64,000 nt of DNA from Colwellia demingiae (GTDB lineage: Bacteria; Pseudomonadota; Gammaproteobacteria; Enterobacterales; Alteromonadaceae), in assembly GCF_007954275.1 (NCBI RefSeq), contig NZ_VOLT01000005.1:62001-126000 (forward strand). Direction: 5' to 3'. Below, piece after piece: positions 45,399-55,198 of this stretch. The translations under genes were made by a program, and so were the position numbers. The notes below the pieces were generated by a model that was not told the DNA's origin, searched no databases, and saw nothing but the letters and a program-made list of their open reading frames with translations. Every line of letters begins with the position of its first letter. Positions within the stretch are counted from its first letter, which is position 1.

Positions 45399-46229
45399 TT
45401 AAATAGGAAAACTAAACAGTAAACGAAAAGCACTAAAATTTTGACTATAGCGATAACTTAATCCTAACCGCTCAATTCCCGCCCACGAATAACCGATCGT
45501 TTTAGCAAATTTCAACGTAAAACCAAACTCTACACTGTTAGTTAGCGTGACATTTTTTTCTTCATCAAAACTTTGCGTTCGAGGTGTTAGAAAATCAACC
45601 TCACTAAAATACCAAAAGGCAGTAGCAAAAAGTCTCGGCTGAAATTGGTAACCTAACACCCGATATTGCAATGGTAGACCCATATCGATTCCTAGCTGAA
45701 CCGCGGCGTAGGAGTCTTGAGCATCATAACCATTTCCATCATAACGTGCGTAATAAATTCTATTTGCCCAAATAGCATCATAGTTTTTTATTTCGAAATG
45801 ATAAAGCGCTGAAACGCCTGATGAATGAACACTAACGCCTTTATTCGTCGTTAGGTTTCGGCCATAACCTACATCAATATAACTCTCAATAAACCAATCT
45901 TTACTGTATTGATAGTTAAACGCAATCCCGGGCGTAAAGGTCACCGTGCCAACGTTATCGGGTAAATCAAGGTTAGGTAAATCAGCTAGTTCAAAGTCAA
46001 AAAAACCGACTGAAACAGGTAAACGTAAACCATAAGTTGTTTTCCCCTCATGCCCTAGTTCATAGGAAAACGGCATACTGATTAAACTAGCATTTTGACC
46101 TGTGGTTTGATAAATACCACTACCTAAGTAATTAGCGTAAGCATAATGTACCGGCTCGATGTCTTCAGCTTTTACAGACATAATCGTAATACTAAACAGC
46201 ATTAAAATAATGACTATTACTGCTTTCAT
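45399..46229 (-). CDS. Outer-membrane beta-barrel protein
   Basis: 276 residues. Signal peptide (hydrophobic residues 2-18, then VKAED), then alternating polar/apolar strands with aromatic girdles (FIESYIDVGYGRNL, ALYHFEIKNYDAIWANRIYYARYD), ending in LLFSFPI. The last strand with aromatic residues suits a BAM-recognised barrel of 10-12 strands. It resembles proteins annotated as solitary outer-membrane autotransporter barrels, but I would not name a function. The transglycosylase gene lies 70 bases upstream on the same strand, possibly the same operon. Confidence 0.7.
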   Translation of the reverse strand: MKAVIVIILMLFSITIMSVKAEDIEPVHYAYANYLGSGIYQTTGQNASLISMPFSYELGHEGKTTYGLRLPVSVGFFDFELADLPNLDLPDNVGTVTFTPGIAFNYQYSKDWFIESYIDVGYGRNLTTNKGVSVHSSGVSALYHFEIKNYDAIWANRIYYARYDGNGYDAQDSYAAVQLGIDMGLPLQYRVLGYQFQPRLFATAFWYFSEVDFLTPRTQSFDEEKNVTLTNSVEFGFTLKFAKTIGYSWAGIERLGLSYRYSQNFSAFRLLFSFPI

Positions 46230-46299
46230 AATTTATACACTATTAATAATAAAGAAATGGTTATTTTCCTCATCCTCAAAACATAGATTAATGACCCTA

Positions 46300-48444
46300 T
46301 TAATCAGTAATGCGAATATAACTTAAATAGCGCTGATGAATATCGCGCACATAATTTACCGGCTCTCTTCCTCGTACATAACCAAAGCGTGCTTTGTTAT
46401 AATATTGTCTGCGCTGAAGTAATAACATGGCTTTTTCAACATTATTAAACCATCGATCACTTCTTAGCCCTAATTGTCTTGCTAAACGTTGTGCATCTTT
46501 TACATGTCCATAACCAGCATTATAAGAGGCAAGAGAGAAAAATATTTGCTCTTGTACCGGTAAATCCTTAGAGAATCGATCTCGGGTCCAATCTAAATAT
46601 TGCACGCCTGATGCAATGGCTTGTTCAGGATCTTTTAAATCTTTCACTCCCAGCTCTGCTGCTGTTCGCGGTAACATTTGCATTAAACCAAAGGCACCAG
46701 TGGAATTACTGGCTATCGGGTCAAACCGGCTTTCTTGATACATTTGCGAGACAATAAGTCGCCAATCAAAATTATACGGTTGTACATGTGAGCGAACAAT
46801 ATCGTCATAGGGCGATAAAATTGAGCCGGACACTAAACGGTACTTATTATGACTTTTTTGCAGTCTTTCATTATAAAAATATTTATTTTTAACTACATTA
46901 TAAAAAGTACCACGATAGTACTTTCTAACAAACTCATTTAAATAGGCTAATAATTGGGGGTTATTTTGTCTGACTAAGTAAGAGTAAGGAACATCTTCTT
47001 TAAAGGTTAGTGGGGTAATAATTTGTGAGCGAAAACTGCTTTCAATGGCGATCAAATTACTATCAGCAATGGTTAAATCTATTTCTTTATCTGCCACCTG
47101 AGCGATTAATATTTCGGTAGCAATATCTTCATTTGCTAAAACAATATTAGCGCCAAAATCTTTCGCTAATCTTTGTGCTGTTGCCCAAAAGCTGCTGCTT
47201 TTCCTGATGGTTATCGTGCGGCCTTTAAGATCAGTTAGTTCATTTATTTGTGCACTATCTTGATGAGCAACCAACTGTTCTTTTACTCGGTTATAACGAA
47301 TACTTGTCGTTAGTTTTGCTTTAGTTATTTGTTTTGTTCGTGCTTTAGTACGAGACAGTCCTGCGGCAATAATATCCCCCTTACCCTCTGCTAATAGTTC
47401 TAGCATTTCTTCGTAACTATCCGCCACAACAATAACCAATTTGACCTTATGGATATCGGCGAATTTACGCATCAATTCATATTCGAAACCGAGTAACTCG
47501 CCACGCCATAAAAAATACGTTTCAGGGCTATTTCGTGTGATTACACGTAAAGGGAGCTTATCTTTTCTTAACTGTTTAAAATCGATAGTACGCTCTGGCT
47601 CTATCATTTGCATAACATGATGAACCGATATGAATTCATTTAATTCATGTAAAAAAGTGTCATTATTTAAATTAACGGCCCAAGCAAGATTAATAGCTTT
47701 AGGTAAAGTGAAAACACTTTGAATATCATCGCGATATTGTTTTAACGTTTCTAAAGCAAAACCATCAATGACAGTATATTTAGTTAGACCTGCTGCAACA
47801 CTATCAGCCATTTCCTGAGAACTAACATGCTCTTCAATAATGTTAACTTGCCAGTGAGGATATTGCTTACTAACACTCTCAATATAAGCGGAGCCAATAG
47901 GAAGAGAGATATTATTGTCATCATCCTCATTGAAATCTTGTTTGCCCGATTTAGCGATGACCACTTCTTTGTCACGTAAAAGAGGATAGGTAAAACTATA
48001 TTTATCAAGGCGATTAGTGGTGATGGTTAAATGTCGCGGAATAATATCAACCTCGAATGCTGATAATTTTTTAAACATATCAGCTAAGTTGTTCACCCTA
48101 TGCCATTTAAGTTTTAAACCTCGTGTATCCGCAAAGTTTTGTAGTAAAGTTGTATGATATGCCCCTGTAGAGCCTGCTCGTGGCAATGCAGACTCCAACT
48201 TCCAATCAAGTTTTACAGCATTGATGTGCCCTGATGCTAGTATTTCAGACCACTTTCGGGCAGCTGTTCTTTTTATTACAACGTTTACTGGTTTTTTTGT
48301 TTCCGGCTTTAGTTCGTTTTGTTTCCCATTTTGGCTCATGTCAGTTTTAGGGTTTTCTTCTACTGGAGGCTGTTCTTGACAGCCTGCTAGGATAAGTAGC
48401 ATAAAAAAACTTGCTGTGATTATTGCAACTAACTGTTTATTCAT
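46300..48444 (-). CDS. MltF-like lytic transglycosylase with two solute-binding domains
   Basis: 714 residues, a lipoprotein (LILAGC, C22). Order: a first solute-binding (SBP_bac_3-like) domain at about residues 75-290, a second at about 295-530 (LPLRVITRNSPETYFLWRGELLGFEYELMRKFA is its start, key part GFEYELMRKFA), and a C-terminal SLT domain with catalytic E571 in YQESRFDP and GAFGLMQMLPRTA. MltF cleaves peptidoglycan to 1,6-anhydromuropeptides and normally carries one such regulatory domain (~500-520 residues). The duplicated sensor domain is the unusual feature. It probably acts at the periplasmic face of the outer membrane. Confidence 0.85.
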   Translation of the reverse strand: MNKQLVAIITASFFMLLILAGCQEQPPVEENPKTDMSQNGKQNELKPETKKPVNVVIKRTAARKWSEILASGHINAVKLDWKLESALPRAGSTGAYHTTLLQNFADTRGLKLKWHRVNNLADMFKKLSAFEVDIIPRHLTITTNRLDKYSFTYPLLRDKEVVIAKSGKQDFNEDDDNNISLPIGSAYIESVSKQYPHWQVNIIEEHVSSQEMADSVAAGLTKYTVIDGFALETLKQYRDDIQSVFTLPKAINLAWAVNLNNDTFLHELNEFISVHHVMQMIEPERTIDFKQLRKDKLPLRVITRNSPETYFLWRGELLGFEYELMRKFADIHKVKLVIVVADSYEEMLELLAEGKGDIIAAGLSRTKARTKQITKAKLTTSIRYNRVKEQLVAHQDSAQINELTDLKGRTITIRKSSSFWATAQRLAKDFGANIVLANEDIATEILIAQVADKEIDLTIADSNLIAIESSFRSQIITPLTFKEDVPYSYLVRQNNPQLLAYLNEFVRKYYRGTFYNVVKNKYFYNERLQKSHNKYRLVSGSILSPYDDIVRSHVQPYNFDWRLIVSQMYQESRFDPIASNSTGAFGLMQMLPRTAAELGVKDLKDPEQAIASGVQYLDWTRDRFSKDLPVQEQIFFSLASYNAGYGHVKDAQRLARQLGLRSDRWFNNVEKAMLLLQRRQYYNKARFGYVRGREPVNYVRDIHQRYLSYIRITD

Positions 48445-48500
48445 TAAATATGACCGAACTAATGATGTATACCTTGCCTATAAGACTAACAGATTTAACA

Positions 48501-48548
48501 AAAAAAAAGCCAGTGGTAAGTTTAAATAACTCACCACTGGCCTTTTTA
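48501..48548. terminator. Bidirectional terminator between glnS and the transglycosylase gene
   Basis: GCCAGTGGT (48509-48517) and ACCACTGGC (48533-48541) with A-run and T-run flanks; the loop is 15 bases. On the minus strand it ends glnS. Confidence 0.85.
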
Positions 48549-48608
48549 ATAAGACGCTGAAAATAATGTTAAGGAATTAACGCCATTTTTGCTCTTTTTT
48601 TATTTAGC

Positions 48609-50279
48609 TTACTGACTAATTTTAGCCCAAGTATCACGCAGCCCAACCGTGCGATTAAAGACTAATGCACCAGGCTCTTTAATGTCATTATCTAGGCAAA
48701 AGTAGCCTTGACGCTCAAATTGATAAGCAAATTCAGGTTTTGCCTCTGCTAGTGATGGCTCAACTTTAGCTCCCGTAATAGTGACTAAAGACTCAGGGTT
48801 AATAACTGAATTAAAATCATCTTCGGCTGCAGGGTTAGGCACGGTAAATAATCGGTCATATAAACGTACTGTCGCATCCAGTGATTTATTGACATCAACC
48901 CAATGAATCACGCCTTTAGGTTTAGTTCCATCGGTTGGATTTTTACCTAGCGTATCTTCATTGTAAGTACAATAAACAGTGGTGACGTTACCTTGTTCAT
49001 CTTTATCACAGCGTGTTGCAGTTACCACGTAGGCACCACGTAAACGTACTGCTTTATCGATGACCAAACGTTTATATTTCTTGTTGGCTTCTTCTCTAAA
49101 GTCTTCAGCTTCAATATAAAGCTCTTTAGAAAATGGCACGATCCGTGTCCCTTGCTCGTCATCACTTGGGTGATTCTTAACAATTAGATCTTCATTCTTA
49201 TCTTCAGGATAGTTTTCAATCACTAATTTAATAGGATCTAAAACAGCCATTGCACGAGGAGCATTATCATTTAAATCTTCACGAATACATGCTTCTAAAA
49301 CACTAATTTCAATAGTGTTTTCCATTTTAGTTACACCAATTCGCTTGGCAAATTCTCGCATTGACGCAGGGGTATAACCTCGTCGACGAAAAGCCGCAAT
49401 CGTTGGCATACGCGGATCGTCCCAGCTATCAACTAACTTCTCTTCTACTAACGTATTTAGCTTACGCTTACTCATCAGCGTATATTCAAGGTTTAAGCGA
49501 GAAAACTCATATTGATGTGGCGTACTTGGTACTGAAACGTTTTCAATAACCCAGTCATATAAACGTCGATTATCTTGAAACTCTAACGTACAAATAGAAT
49601 GGGTAATGCCTTCTAATGCATCAGATAAACAATGAGTAAAGTCATACATAGGGTAAATGCACCACTTATCACCTGTTTGATGATGATGGGCAAAACGTAC
49701 ACGATAAATGATAGGGTCGCGCAAACACATAAAGCTTGAAGTCATATCAATTTTAGCGCGTAAGGCACAAATGCCTTCTTCAAATTCGCCATTTTTCATT
49801 TTGGCAAATAAGGCTAAATTTTCTTCTACTGAAGTATCACGATAAGGGCTATTTTTACCTGGTTTATTCAAAGTTCCACGATACTCACGTGTTTCTTCCG
49901 CATTTAAGAAGCAAACATACGCCAACCCTTTTTCAATAAGTTCAACCGCAAAACCATGTAATTGGTCAAAGTAGTTAGAAGAATAGTTAATATCCCCTGC
50001 CCACTCAAAACCTAACCACTTCACATCTTTTTGAATAGCATGAACGTAATCAATGTCTTCTTTTTCAGGGTTGGTATCATCAAAACGTAGGTTACATAAA
50101 CCGTTATAATCTTGGGCAATGCCAAAATTTAAGCAAATAGCTTTTGCATGACCAATATGTAAGAAGCCATTCGGCTCTGGTGGAAAACGTGTTTGCACAC
50201 TTGTGTGTTTACCACTATCTAGATCGGCATCAATGATATTACGAATAAAGTTTGTTGGGCGGTTTTCGGTATCCGACAT
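48609..50279 (-). CDS. glnS: Glutamine--tRNA ligase
   Basis: Class I synthetase charging tRNA-Gln. HIGH motif as [13 protein letters not shown] and KMSKS-like LMSKRKL. 556 residues, matching E. coli GlnS, with the C-terminal beta-barrel anticodon-binding domain. Together with gltX (28901-30313) this shows direct Gln-tRNA charging. Single gene on the minus strand. Confidence 0.98.
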   Translation of the reverse strand: MSDTENRPTNFIRNIIDADLDSGKHTSVQTRFPPEPNGFLHIGHAKAICLNFGIAQDYNGLCNLRFDDTNPEKEDIDYVHAIQKDVKWLGFEWAGDINYSSNYFDQLHGFAVELIEKGLAYVCFLNAEETREYRGTLNKPGKNSPYRDTSVEENLALFAKMKNGEFEEGICALRAKIDMTSSFMCLRDPIIYRVRFAHHHQTGDKWCIYPMYDFTHCLSDALEGITHSICTLEFQDNRRLYDWVIENVSVPSTPHQYEFSRLNLEYTLMSKRKLNTLVEEKLVDSWDDPRMPTIAAFRRRGYTPASMREFAKRIGVTKMENTIEISVLEACIREDLNDNAPRAMAVLDPIKLVIENYPEDKNEDLIVKNHPSDDEQGTRIVPFSKELYIEAEDFREEANKKYKRLVIDKAVRLRGAYVVTATRCDKDEQGNVTTVYCTYNEDTLGKNPTDGTKPKGVIHWVDVNKSLDATVRLYDRLFTVPNPAAEDDFNSVINPESLVTITGAKVEPSLAEAKPEFAYQFERQGYFCLDNDIKEPGALVFNRTVGLRDTWAKISQ

Positions 50280-50543
50280 GAAAATAAACCTCTGAAAATA
50301 ACCTAATACAACCGATTCAACTTATCGACTCGGTTGGAATGAAGCTTGATATAAAGTACGTTTTACGCACAAAGATACCCAGCATTATAGCAAGTGTTTA
50401 CGGGGGAGAATAGCGTTAGATAAGAGTATATTGCTTAATACACTCACCACAATATTTTAGTTATTCTGTTATTTCGCTCAACGTGTATATTTCGTGTTCA
50501 AATGCTCTTAGGAAAGAGATTATCATTACTGCATCGTGGAATA

Positions 50544-51830
50544 TCAACGAGCATAAACAAGAAAAAACTCTCCTTGGCTCTTTTCAATTTCAAGGAGTCT
50601 ATCAATATGATGCTGCTCTATGCTGGTTCCTTTCGTTAGCATTGGTTTTTTATCCGCATTGACAATATCTCTTGATAACATCATGCCTTCTCGTAAATCA
50701 CTACAATTGAGTAGGTAGTCTACTTTACCTTCACTTGAACTAGGACGCTCTTCTAGTATGGTTAAATAGTAATTAACTAAGCTTGGGTCGAACATAGTCT
50801 TAGCTAGTTCTTTAATACGATGTTTGGCTTCTGCCGTCGGTGTTTTAACCTGCGACTGACGCCCATTAACTAAATTATCATACATTGAAACGATGGCAAT
50901 AATTCTTGAGCCTAGCGGGATCTCATCAGCTGTTAGGTGTTCAGGCGCAGAAGTGCCATTATAGTTTACCGGAATATTTTTTATTATTTCGGCGACAAAG
51001 GAAAGTTCGTCAACTCTATTGAGTAGCTCGTAGCTTTTTTGATAAAAAGCACTGTATAGATTTTTTTCCTGTTGCGTCAAGGTATCTATAGGTTTGTTAA
51101 GTAACGTTTGCTCTAGGGATAACTTTCCTGTTTCATACAACAAGCCAGCGATATAAATCTGAAAAGTAGTAAGTTTATCGCAGGAATGCATTTCTGCAAT
51201 TAACCTAGCATGGGCTGCAACGCGGAAATTGTGGCGTGAATCATCTTGATTATGCAAGCAAATTGTTTCTGCATAAATATCAATAAAGGTCGAAAATGTC
51301 TTTTTAAGCCGACCGAAGCTATTCGCTTCTCGGGTAGAAATAAGTTTTAATTTTTGTTGGTTTTTATTGGTTTCTAATTCAAGCGAACTATTAATCAATG
51401 ATAGCTCTGCATTTTTAGCCAAATTAACTTTTAATAAATGTTTAGTTTTTCTTTCATTAAGATACAGTTCATAAGCACTTTTCAGCTTAGTCACTAGCTC
51501 CTCATTGTCCCATGGTTTTGAAAAGTAGTGAGAGATTTTTCCTTCGTTAACGGCTATCACTGTTGAATTAATATCAGCATGCCCTGTTAACAAAAATCGT
51601 TTACAGTGAGAGTTAATTTCAATGATTTTTCCTAAGAATGTTGCCCCGTCCATGATAGGCATTCTCATATCTGTAAGAACCAGCGGAATGTTAGGATTAT
51701 CTTGATAAAAGCCAATGGCTTCATTGGCATCTGAAAATAAATACAATTGAAAATGTTTACGTAAAACACGGTTTAACGCGTTTAACACTTCCTTTTCATC
51801 ATCAAGTATTAGTAATGAAGGTTTTTCCAT
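50544..51830 (-). CDS. Response regulator with degenerate HD-GYP-like output domain
   Basis: 428 residues. N-terminal receiver with acidic pair D10-D11, phospho-acceptor D54 (VLTDMRMPIMDG) and the conserved Lys in HYFSKPWDN. A coiled region (~130-175) links to an HD-GYP-shaped domain. The normal HD pair is Y232-E233 (GLLYETGKL), and the HHE/GYP loop reads NYNGTSAPEHL, so metal ligands are lost and c-di-GMP hydrolysis is not expected. The C-terminus (LREGMMLSRDIVNADKKPMLTKG) is typical of HD-GYP/HDOD-related regulators. It begins the exopolysaccharide region; it may act as a signalling adaptor rather than an enzyme. Confidence 0.78.
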   Translation of the reverse strand: MEKPSLLILDDEKEVLNALNRVLRKHFQLYLFSDANEAIGFYQDNPNIPLVLTDMRMPIMDGATFLGKIIEINSHCKRFLLTGHADINSTVIAVNEGKISHYFSKPWDNEELVTKLKSAYELYLNERKTKHLLKVNLAKNAELSLINSSLELETNKNQQKLKLISTREANSFGRLKKTFSTFIDIYAETICLHNQDDSRHNFRVAAHARLIAEMHSCDKLTTFQIYIAGLLYETGKLSLEQTLLNKPIDTLTQQEKNLYSAFYQKSYELLNRVDELSFVAEIIKNIPVNYNGTSAPEHLTADEIPLGSRIIAIVSMYDNLVNGRQSQVKTPTAEAKHRIKELAKTMFDPSLVNYYLTILEERPSSSEGKVDYLLNCSDLREGMMLSRDIVNADKKPMLTKGTSIEQHHIDRLLEIEKSQGEFFLVYAR

Positions 51831-52083
51831 TTATTGTTCCTTGGTTATCGACCATCAATTAAGTTATCACATAAAATTAATTGCACAATTAGTTCGGCTA
51901 ATTATAACTGAGTATTTTTATATATATAACCGTTATCATTCAAAGTGAAAGATCTCAGTGGGGATTAAAGTGACTTTTGGCAAGACAACTAATTTATAAG
52001 TTTTTATTTATCACAAAGACCACAAATAGAATAAATAAATCCCTGCTAAGTTTATAAATATTCGGTCAATTAAATATAGAGTG

Positions 52084-52494
52084 TTAAAGATAACTTTTGA
52101 ATTTATCCCAAATACCTAGGGATTCATTTGGAAACAAATCAATCCCTAACCATGATTTTAGTAAGTAGATAAGCACAAAAGTGCAGCCAATAATAATTAA
52201 ACCAATAATAAATATAACGAATAAAAACATAGTAAAAGCGATAAAACGTTCCGCTGGTACAAGTCCCCTTCTATTTATACCAACAAGAAACACAAGATAA
52301 AAATTCCAGGGTAAAAATGGGAGTGCTAACGTAGGCCTAAAATCTACATTGTGTTGACGCCAGTCTTGACTGGTAATACTTTTTTGCAATGCTTTACGCT
52401 GTTCACCAGTAAAGCTGTCAGCAACAGACTTTTCCATGCCGCTTAATAGTTGATTTACTGTTGAGGTTTTATCCAATTTTTTAATACGATTCAT
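52084..52494 (-). CDS. Small membrane protein of unknown function
   Basis: About 136 residues. The frame opens with TTG at 52506, but the ATG at 52494 with GAGAGG before it is the better start. The N-terminal ~60 residues are soluble (SGMEKSVADSFTGEQRKALQKSI). Two hydrophobic segments follow (around LPFLPWNFYLVFLVGI and FIAFTMFLFVIFIIGLIIIG, quoted as FYLVFLVGINRRG and FIIGLIIIG). I know no characterised homologue. It is isolated, with 250 bases of AT-rich sequence on either side. Confidence 0.65.
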   Translation of the reverse strand: MNRIKKLDKTSTVNQLLSGMEKSVADSFTGEQRKALQKSITSQDWRQHNVDFRPTLALPFLPWNFYLVFLVGINRRGLVPAERFIAFTMFLFVIFIIGLIIIGCTFVLIYLLKSWLGIDLFPNESLGIWDKFKSYL

Positions 52495-52732
52495 ATTACC
52501 TCTCAATGTGAATTGGATTAATTGAATGATACTTTTTGTTACTACGTTTACTGATAAAAATTCATTACTCTAACCGCTGCTTAGTTCAACTTTATACTCG
52601 TGACCTCTGCTTTTCGTTTACAAAGTTATTTACTCTTTTTTGACTTTAGACTAGTCGAATTCGACCCATCAAATCAAAAGATTACATTAAGCTTAGATGG
52701 TGAAATATAGTGGAATTCACAAATTTTTCATA

Positions 52733-53746
52733 TTACTGCTTAATTGAACTGTTACCAAAATTCAACATGGCAAATTTCTCTATACGACTATATAGCTTAC
52801 TTGGTAAAAACTTTAACCAAGCGCAACACAAAGTCATGACGGTACGACTAGGCTCCTGCAGAATAATTCTATAGTTACAGTATATTGCTTGGTGAATAAG
52901 TTTGAATGCTGTGACCTTACTCTTTGATTGTATAGCTCTTCTTGCTAAATACCTTAACTGATACGCTTTTGCTAAGCTGTAAAACTGTTTGAAGAAAGTT
53001 GGATCAGATGCTTTGTTTAACATGACAGCGTGTTGCCAACTTGCAAACTGTTTATCTACATCAGCCGACAGACCTGAATCATTAACACGGTAATAAGTTA
53101 ACGGTGAACTAATTCCTTCAAATTGCCATTTTGTGTTTAACGCTATCCGTGTCCAAAGTTCAATATCTTCTGATTGTCTTAAGCTCTCATCAAAATACAT
53201 TTTTCGGTATTTATCTTTATTCATACCGAAACAGCCAACTTCTGACAATACTGATCTTCTAATGACAGGTGAAGAACCATTACCTACCGGGTTTCGACAA
53301 AAAATATGCTGTTTAGTAATATTCTTAAGTTTAGGGAATTGGCCAACACCTAAAAGTACACCTTCCTCATCAATGAATAATGAAGGGCAATAGCTAATAC
53401 CCACTTTTGGGTTCACACTTAAATGTTGAATGTGCTTGGCTAATTTATCAGTTGCCCAATAATCATCTGCGTCCAATAAAGCAATGTATATTCCTCTGGC
53501 AGACTCTATACCTGTATTTCGAGCACCTGACAAACCTCTGTTAGCTTGTCTAACAACCTTAATACGAGGATCGGTAAAGTTATTAACTATATCCAAGGTA
53601 TTATCAACACAGCCATCATCAACCAAAATAAGTTCAAAATGATGGTAACTCTGATTAAGGACACTATTAACACTTTGCTCTATATATTTTTCTACGTTAT
53701 ACATTGGAATAACGACCGATACTACCGGAATTGAATTAGCTTCCAT
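52733..53746 (-). CDS. Family 2 glycosyltransferase
   Basis: 337 residues. The GT-A fold is clear: SVVIPMYNVEKYIEQSVNSVL, ELILVDDGCVDNT (first Asp), the RNTGIESARG nucleotide-sugar segment, and LLDADDYW (the DxD-type metal site). It has no membrane segment until a basic C-terminal tail. It presumably adds a sugar to the lipid-linked repeat unit at the cytoplasmic face. The gene lies 13 bases after the flippase gene on the same strand, so they are co-transcribed. Confidence 0.9.
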   Translation of the reverse strand: MEANSIPVVSVVIPMYNVEKYIEQSVNSVLNQSYHHFELILVDDGCVDNTLDIVNNFTDPRIKVVRQANRGLSGARNTGIESARGIYIALLDADDYWATDKLAKHIQHLSVNPKVGISYCPSLFIDEEGVLLGVGQFPKLKNITKQHIFCRNPVGNGSSPVIRRSVLSEVGCFGMNKDKYRKMYFDESLRQSEDIELWTRIALNTKWQFEGISSPLTYYRVNDSGLSADVDKQFASWQHAVMLNKASDPTFFKQFYSLAKAYQLRYLARRAIQSKSKVTAFKLIHQAIYCNYRIILQEPSRTVMTLCCAWLKFLPSKLYSRIEKFAMLNFGNSSIKQ

Positions 53747-53759
53747 GTGTTTTCTCCTA

Positions 53760-55025
53760 TCAAATTACAGTACGTAAATTGTTACTAAAGGGCTTTATTA
53801 CATTAATTAAATAAATTGGAATTAAACAAAATAAACTACTAAAAAATATCACCAAAGCGAACTCCATAGGCTCACTGGGAGTAAAGATAAAAAGCGTTAC
53901 TAGACTGATGAAAAGACAGACTAATCGAGTAAATGTTTCCCGGTGGTATTGCTCGGTTACACGCTGCATGCAACACACAATATCGATTATTAAATTAGGG
54001 AGTGCGACTAAACATAAGATGGTAATAATAGGTATCGCTGAAGACCACTTTTCATCAAATAGAATAGGAACATAAATGGGTGCTAATAGCGCTTGAATAA
54101 CAAACAGCAAGCCAATGCCTAAAGAGATAACAAATACTTTTTTTTGTTGTACTAATAACTGACCTTTTCGTTCTAATTTACACAAGTATGGGAATAAGGC
54201 ACCAATATAGACTTGGCTAATTGACTGACTTAAGCCAACACCTGCGTTCTTCGCAAAGGTATAAAATCCAAAAAGTTCAGGTGTTAATAACCTACCGGCA
54301 ATGAATGTATCCGCATGAAGTCGAATACCACGAAGAAATTCAGTATTAAACAGCTTTCCTGATGTTTTAAGCATCTGATGAATGATAAAGGGTTTACAAC
54401 CAACCCCATATGATTTGACAGGTGAGAATGAAAATAACAATAACCAAAAGATTGAAAAAGCAATTTTTCCCAAAGCCACCGATAAGATATCGGCTCCTAA
54501 TAAAGCGGCAATTGCAATTGTACAGTTTTCAATAATTACACAAAGGCCATTTCTAATACTGAACCAACGCATTTTGTTTTCACGCTGCAATAAAAATATT
54601 TTAATGCTTACCCACGGATATAGAAGGTAAATTACAGCCATCGTTTGTAATAAAAGTGTTATGTCATCATTATCATAAAGTGATGAAAAGTAATTTGCTG
54701 AACTGAATTGCCCTATCGCTATGGTTAAGCAAATACCCCATTGGATCACGATACCATTTTTAGCAAAATTTTCTAATTGATGTTGTTTACAATTAATAAT
54801 TTGGCTACCAACACCTGCACGCAACAACAATCCAAAAACATCGTGAAATGCTAAAGCTAACATCGCAGTACCGTATGACATTGGTGATAATTGAGCAGCT
54901 AGCACAATAATGGTGAAAATTCGGGATGTTTTTGCTACAAATTCGGCACTGAGTAACCAAATAGTATTTGATAACAGCTCAATAACTGAATTAAATTGTA
55001 TTCTAAAAAAATGTAGCAACTGCAT
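53760..55025 (-). CDS. Polysaccharide flippase (Wzx/PST-type)
   Basis: 421 residues with about 12 predicted membrane helices. An N-terminal helix pair (IWLLSAEFVAKTSRIFTIIVLA) is typical of PST/MATE-like oligosaccharide flippases, and a conserved loop reads LRGIRLHADTFIAGRLLTPELFGFYTFAKNAG (key part DTFIAGRLL). It would move lipid-linked repeat units across the inner membrane. It precedes the GT2 gene by 13 bases and lies 173 bases after the sigma54 regulator gene, in the same orientation. Confidence 0.85.
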   Translation of the reverse strand: MQLLHFFRIQFNSVIELLSNTIWLLSAEFVAKTSRIFTIIVLAAQLSPMSYGTAMLALAFHDVFGLLLRAGVGSQIINCKQHQLENFAKNGIVIQWGICLTIAIGQFSSANYFSSLYDNDDITLLLQTMAVIYLLYPWVSIKIFLLQRENKMRWFSIRNGLCVIIENCTIAIAALLGADILSVALGKIAFSIFWLLLFSFSPVKSYGVGCKPFIIHQMLKTSGKLFNTEFLRGIRLHADTFIAGRLLTPELFGFYTFAKNAGVGLSQSISQVYIGALFPYLCKLERKGQLLVQQKKVFVISLGIGLLFVIQALLAPIYVPILFDEKWSSAIPIITILCLVALPNLIIDIVCCMQRVTEQYHRETFTRLVCLFISLVTLFIFTPSEPMEFALVIFFSSLFCLIPIYLINVIKPFSNNLRTVI

Positions 55026-55198
55026 TAGAATATTCCTGAATCATTGTTAATTAACAAGGTAGCTTCAAGATTCATTCCAACATGGAGTTTTTTTAATTCA
55101 TTGATTTTAAATGGATTTATTTTAAGTTAAATATAACCACCGAGATTATTTGCATGATGAAAATCATTACAGTGGTTATTTGCATATTAGGAATACGG
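55026..55198. other. Gap between the sigma54 regulator and flippase genes, with inverted repeats
   Basis: ATAACCAC (55133-55140) is inversely repeated as GTGGTTAT (55172-55179), with a nested hairpin ATGAT-GAAA-ATCAT (55154-55167) and two TTATTTGCAT direct repeats. It could be a terminator or processing hairpin after the regulator gene, or a binding site for the flippase operon. Confidence 0.4.
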
